Of a DNA stretch of 33,405 nt, positions 31,544 to 33,405 are shown one piece after another. The stretch's first letter is position 1. Each line of letters begins with the position of its first letter. This DNA comes from Cytophagales bacterium (lineage in GTDB: Bacteria > Bacteroidota > Bacteroidia > Cytophagales > UBA9547): the NCBI GenBank assembly GCA_004294265.1, contig REAG01000123.1:1-33405 (forward strand). The letters are read 5' to 3'. Under the pieces are notes generated by a model. That model saw only the letters and a list, made by a program, of their open reading frames with translations. It was not told the DNA's origin and searched no databases. The position numbers and the translations under genes are program-made.

Positions 31544-32131
31544 TTAACGGTTCAATATTAAGAATAAAAATAAATAAAGCCAAAGACCATCTAAAAAATG
31601 CCAAAAAGTTGTGCATATTTCTATCCATAACATTTTTTTTGAGTGTATTTTATCTTGAAAAACCATTATAAAAACGATTAAAAGAAAAATAACTCCGGCA
31701 ATTATATGAGCTCCGTGCAAACCGCTTAATATATAAACAAAAGAACCAGCGGGATTTCCCACTAAAAACACTTTGTTATCTACTAAAGCAATCCAGCCGT
31801 AAAATTGTAAAATTAAAAATCCAATTCCTAATATTGCAGTAAAAAAAATTCCAATTTTTAATTGAGTGAAATTATCTTTTTTCGCTTGTAAGTAACTAAA
31901 GTGCATGGTAACACTACTTAAAAGTAATAATACAGTGTTATACCAAAATAAAATTGGCAATTCAAATTCGAGCCAATTACCTTCAGAACGCCTTACTATA
32001 AATGCACTTGTAAGGGATGCAAAGACCATGATAATACTTACAATAAAAAGCCATGCCGAAAATTTGAGTGGGTTCATTCCTAAAGGTCGAAAAGCAGGTA
32101 TTTCTTGTTCTTTTGATACTACTGAATTCAT
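31544..32131 (-). CDS. Cytochrome c oxidase subunit III-like protein (shorter copy)
   Basis: A 195-residue protein of the same family as its downstream neighbour, with five transmembrane helices. It retains LSGLHGAHIIAG and FWHFLDGLWLYLFLFLIL near the C-terminus but lacks the first two helices of a seven-helix subunit III, as in bacterial short forms. Its start overlaps the ctaB stop by 4 bases (ATGA), giving translational coupling. Two subunit III genes in a row are usual in Bacteroidetes caa3 operons, so this is a paralogue, not a broken copy. Confidence 0.9.
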   Translation of the reverse strand: MNSVVSKEQEIPAFRPLGMNPLKFSAWLFIVSIIMVFASLTSAFIVRRSEGNWLEFELPILFWYNTVLLLLSSVTMHFSYLQAKKDNFTQLKIGIFFTAILGIGFLILQFYGWIALVDNKVFLVGNPAGSFVYILSGLHGAHIIAGVIFLLIVFIMVFQDKIHSKKMLWIEICTTFWHFLDGLWLYLFLFLILNR

Positions 32132-33021
32132 ATTCTATCTAATATTAGTGCTATTTGTAAAATTGGTAAATAAATAAAACTTCCAAACATTAACATTTTT
32201 GCAGCCTTATCTGTTTTGGTTTTTAATAAATAAATGGCTTGAGCCACAAATAAGAGTCCAATAAAAGTAATAATTCCTGCCGAAATGATGCCTGTAAATC
32301 CTAATTTCATAGGTATTAAACCAATAGGAATCATAAATAAAGTGTAAACCAATATTTGAAAAGCACTTTGAGTAGATTTACCTGAGCTTGTTGGCAACAT
32401 TTTAATTCCTGCCTTGCTGTAATCCGCATCTAACACCCAAGCAATCGCCCAAAAATGCGGAAATTGCCACATAAATTGAATACTAAACAATACCCAAGCC
32501 TCAATTTGAAGGTTATTGGCGTAAGCTGCCCAACCGATAAGTGGCGGCATTGCTCCTGGAAAAGCTCCAATCAAAACCGAAAAAGGTGTAACTTTTTTCA
32601 TGGGTGTATAAACAAAAGCATATAAAATAACGGAAATAAAAGTAAGAAATGCTGTTAAAGGATTTGTAATAGATAATAAAATCAAAAAGCCGCTTAGAAC
32701 GAGAAATACACAAAAAGTTAGGGCTTCATTGATAGAAATTAATTCGGTAGGTAAAGGGCGTGAAGTTGTGCGTTTCATCAAAGCATCCGAATCTTTTTCA
32801 AGCGCTTGATTTAAAATATTGGCAGCACCTGTCATTATAAAACCGCCTAAAAGTAAGCTACACAAAGTAATATAATTTATTTCGCCTTTTGCTGCAAATA
32901 AATAACCAAAACCAGCTGAAATCACAACTGTTAGGGTTAATCTTGGTTTTAGCAAAGCCACAAAGCCTTTCAATTTTAAGGCTAAACTTATAGGTTTTGA
33001 GGTTGGAGTTGATATATTCAC
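32128..33021 (-). CDS. ctaB: Protohaem IX farnesyltransferase (haem O synthase)
   Basis: A 297-residue UbiA-superfamily membrane enzyme that farnesylates haem B to haem O for the oxidase. The first Asp-rich motif reads NILNQALEKDSDALMKRTTSRPL (about 68-90), with D77, D79, R84 and R88; the second is VLDADYSKAGIKMLP. About eight to nine hydrophobic helices are present. Gene order with two subunit III genes and subunit IV after it is standard for Bacteroidetes. Oxidase subunits I and II would lie beyond the window on this strand, although the 384-base gap upstream suggests the transcript may begin here. Confidence 0.94.
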   Translation of the reverse strand: MNISTPTSKPISLALKLKGFVALLKPRLTLTVVISAGFGYLFAAKGEINYITLCSLLLGGFIMTGAANILNQALEKDSDALMKRTTSRPLPTELISINEALTFCVFLVLSGFLILLSITNPLTAFLTFISVILYAFVYTPMKKVTPFSVLIGAFPGAMPPLIGWAAYANNLQIEAWVLFSIQFMWQFPHFWAIAWVLDADYSKAGIKMLPTSSGKSTQSAFQILVYTLFMIPIGLIPMKLGFTGIISAGIITFIGLLFVAQAIYLLKTKTDKAAKMLMFGSFIYLPILQIALILDRI

Positions 33022-33405
33022 GTTGCAAATCTAATACATAATATTAATTAAAAGTGTAAATATTTAGAGTTATTTTAACTTAAAATGCTGGTTTTATGAT
33101 TTTATATAAACAAAAAACAGTATTTGTAACATTCAAATTGGATTAAATGTTTAAAACTTTAAAATCATATAAATATTAGCCCACATTTTAACTGTCCTTT
33201 AAAATTATTGTATTTTTTTAACAAATCACATCAATTTTCAAAGATAATAATTTTTATTTTTTTTACAAAGTCGATTTAGAGGAAAATAAGGCATTTAATA
33301 AACTCAAAAAGTGATTTGTAGTACACAAAGATACTTATAAGTATCAAAAATTTTACTAAATTTGTATTATCAACAAAAATAACGCAAATCAGAATTATAA
33401 GAAGT
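33022..33405. other. Gene-free right edge of the window
   Basis: No reading frame worth calling. On the minus strand a TAGATTTG box at 33026-33033 fits TAnnTTTG but lies only 4 bases before the ctaB start. On the + strand TAAATTTG at 33357-33364 could serve a rightward gene beyond the window. Neither has a proper -33 partner. A short palindromic run, ATACTTATAAGTAT, lies at 33331-33344. Confidence 0.45.

Noticed and set aside
31544-32131. Pseudogene of subunit III
   Set aside because: It is short but has the conserved C-terminal motifs, a full set of five helices and coupling to ctaB, as expected for the normal short paralogue.

Overview
The window is a very A+T-rich bacterial chromosome segment from a member of the Bacteroidetes (Bacteroidota). 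The evidence is a SusC/SusD pair, two proteins with C-terminal type IX secretion (Por) sorting domains, promoters of the TTTG-N19/20-TAnnTTTG kind, A-rich leaders rather than Shine-Dalgarno sites, and a caa3-type cytochrome oxidase operon with two subunit III genes. I cannot name the species.

Region 1 (1-8567, all +) is a nitrate-assimilation and molybdenum-cofactor region interrupted by accessory genes. It opens with a nitrate reductase that fuses a molybdopterin catalytic domain, an FAD/NAD domain and a BFD-like [2Fe-2S] domain. A new promoter then drives a short uncharacterised cassette: a 51-aa protein, a DUF6169-like protein and a retropepsin-like protease. Next is an unusual protein with degenerate nitrite/sulfite-reductase half-domains and a C-terminal rubredoxin. 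A Xre/RES toxin-antitoxin pair with its own promoter follows, then moaA and moaD. MoaA/MoaD make the pterin that the nitrate reductase needs; no siroheme nitrite reductase, nitrate transporter, moaC or moaE lies in the window.

Region 2 (8626-14130) holds housekeeping genes: panB (-), der (+), a small alanine-rich lipoprotein with a 21-bp coding repeat (+), a YghZ-type aldo/keto reductase (-), an OsmC-like protein (-) and fabG (-). Heptanucleotide repeat arrays fill most of the osmC-fabG gap.

Region 3 (14284-25722, all -) is a polysaccharide utilisation locus. In transcription order it has a large secreted clan GH-A-like glycosidase with a T9SS tail and its own terminator, SusC, SusD, and a secreted protein with a CBM9-like domain, Ig-like domains and a T9SS tail. 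SusC/SusD should import glycans bound or cut by the two secreted proteins. No PUL regulator is present.

Region 4 (25723-30037) has a gene-poor gap with a palindromic MITE-like element. A diverged second copy of the element lies at the very start of the window. Then come gltD without gltB next to it, yggS, a 61-aa unknown protein, and mdh, which is flanked by hairpins and another heptamer array.

Region 5 (30387-33021, -) is the end of a cytochrome oxidase operon: ctaB, two subunit III-family genes and subunit IV, closed by a clear terminator.

I saw no rRNA, tRNA, CRISPR array, transposase or prophage. The most interesting items are the DUF6169/retropepsin cassette, the siroheme-like/rubredoxin fusion, the toxin-antitoxin pair inside the cofactor genes, the GH-A-like PUL enzyme, and the repeat families.
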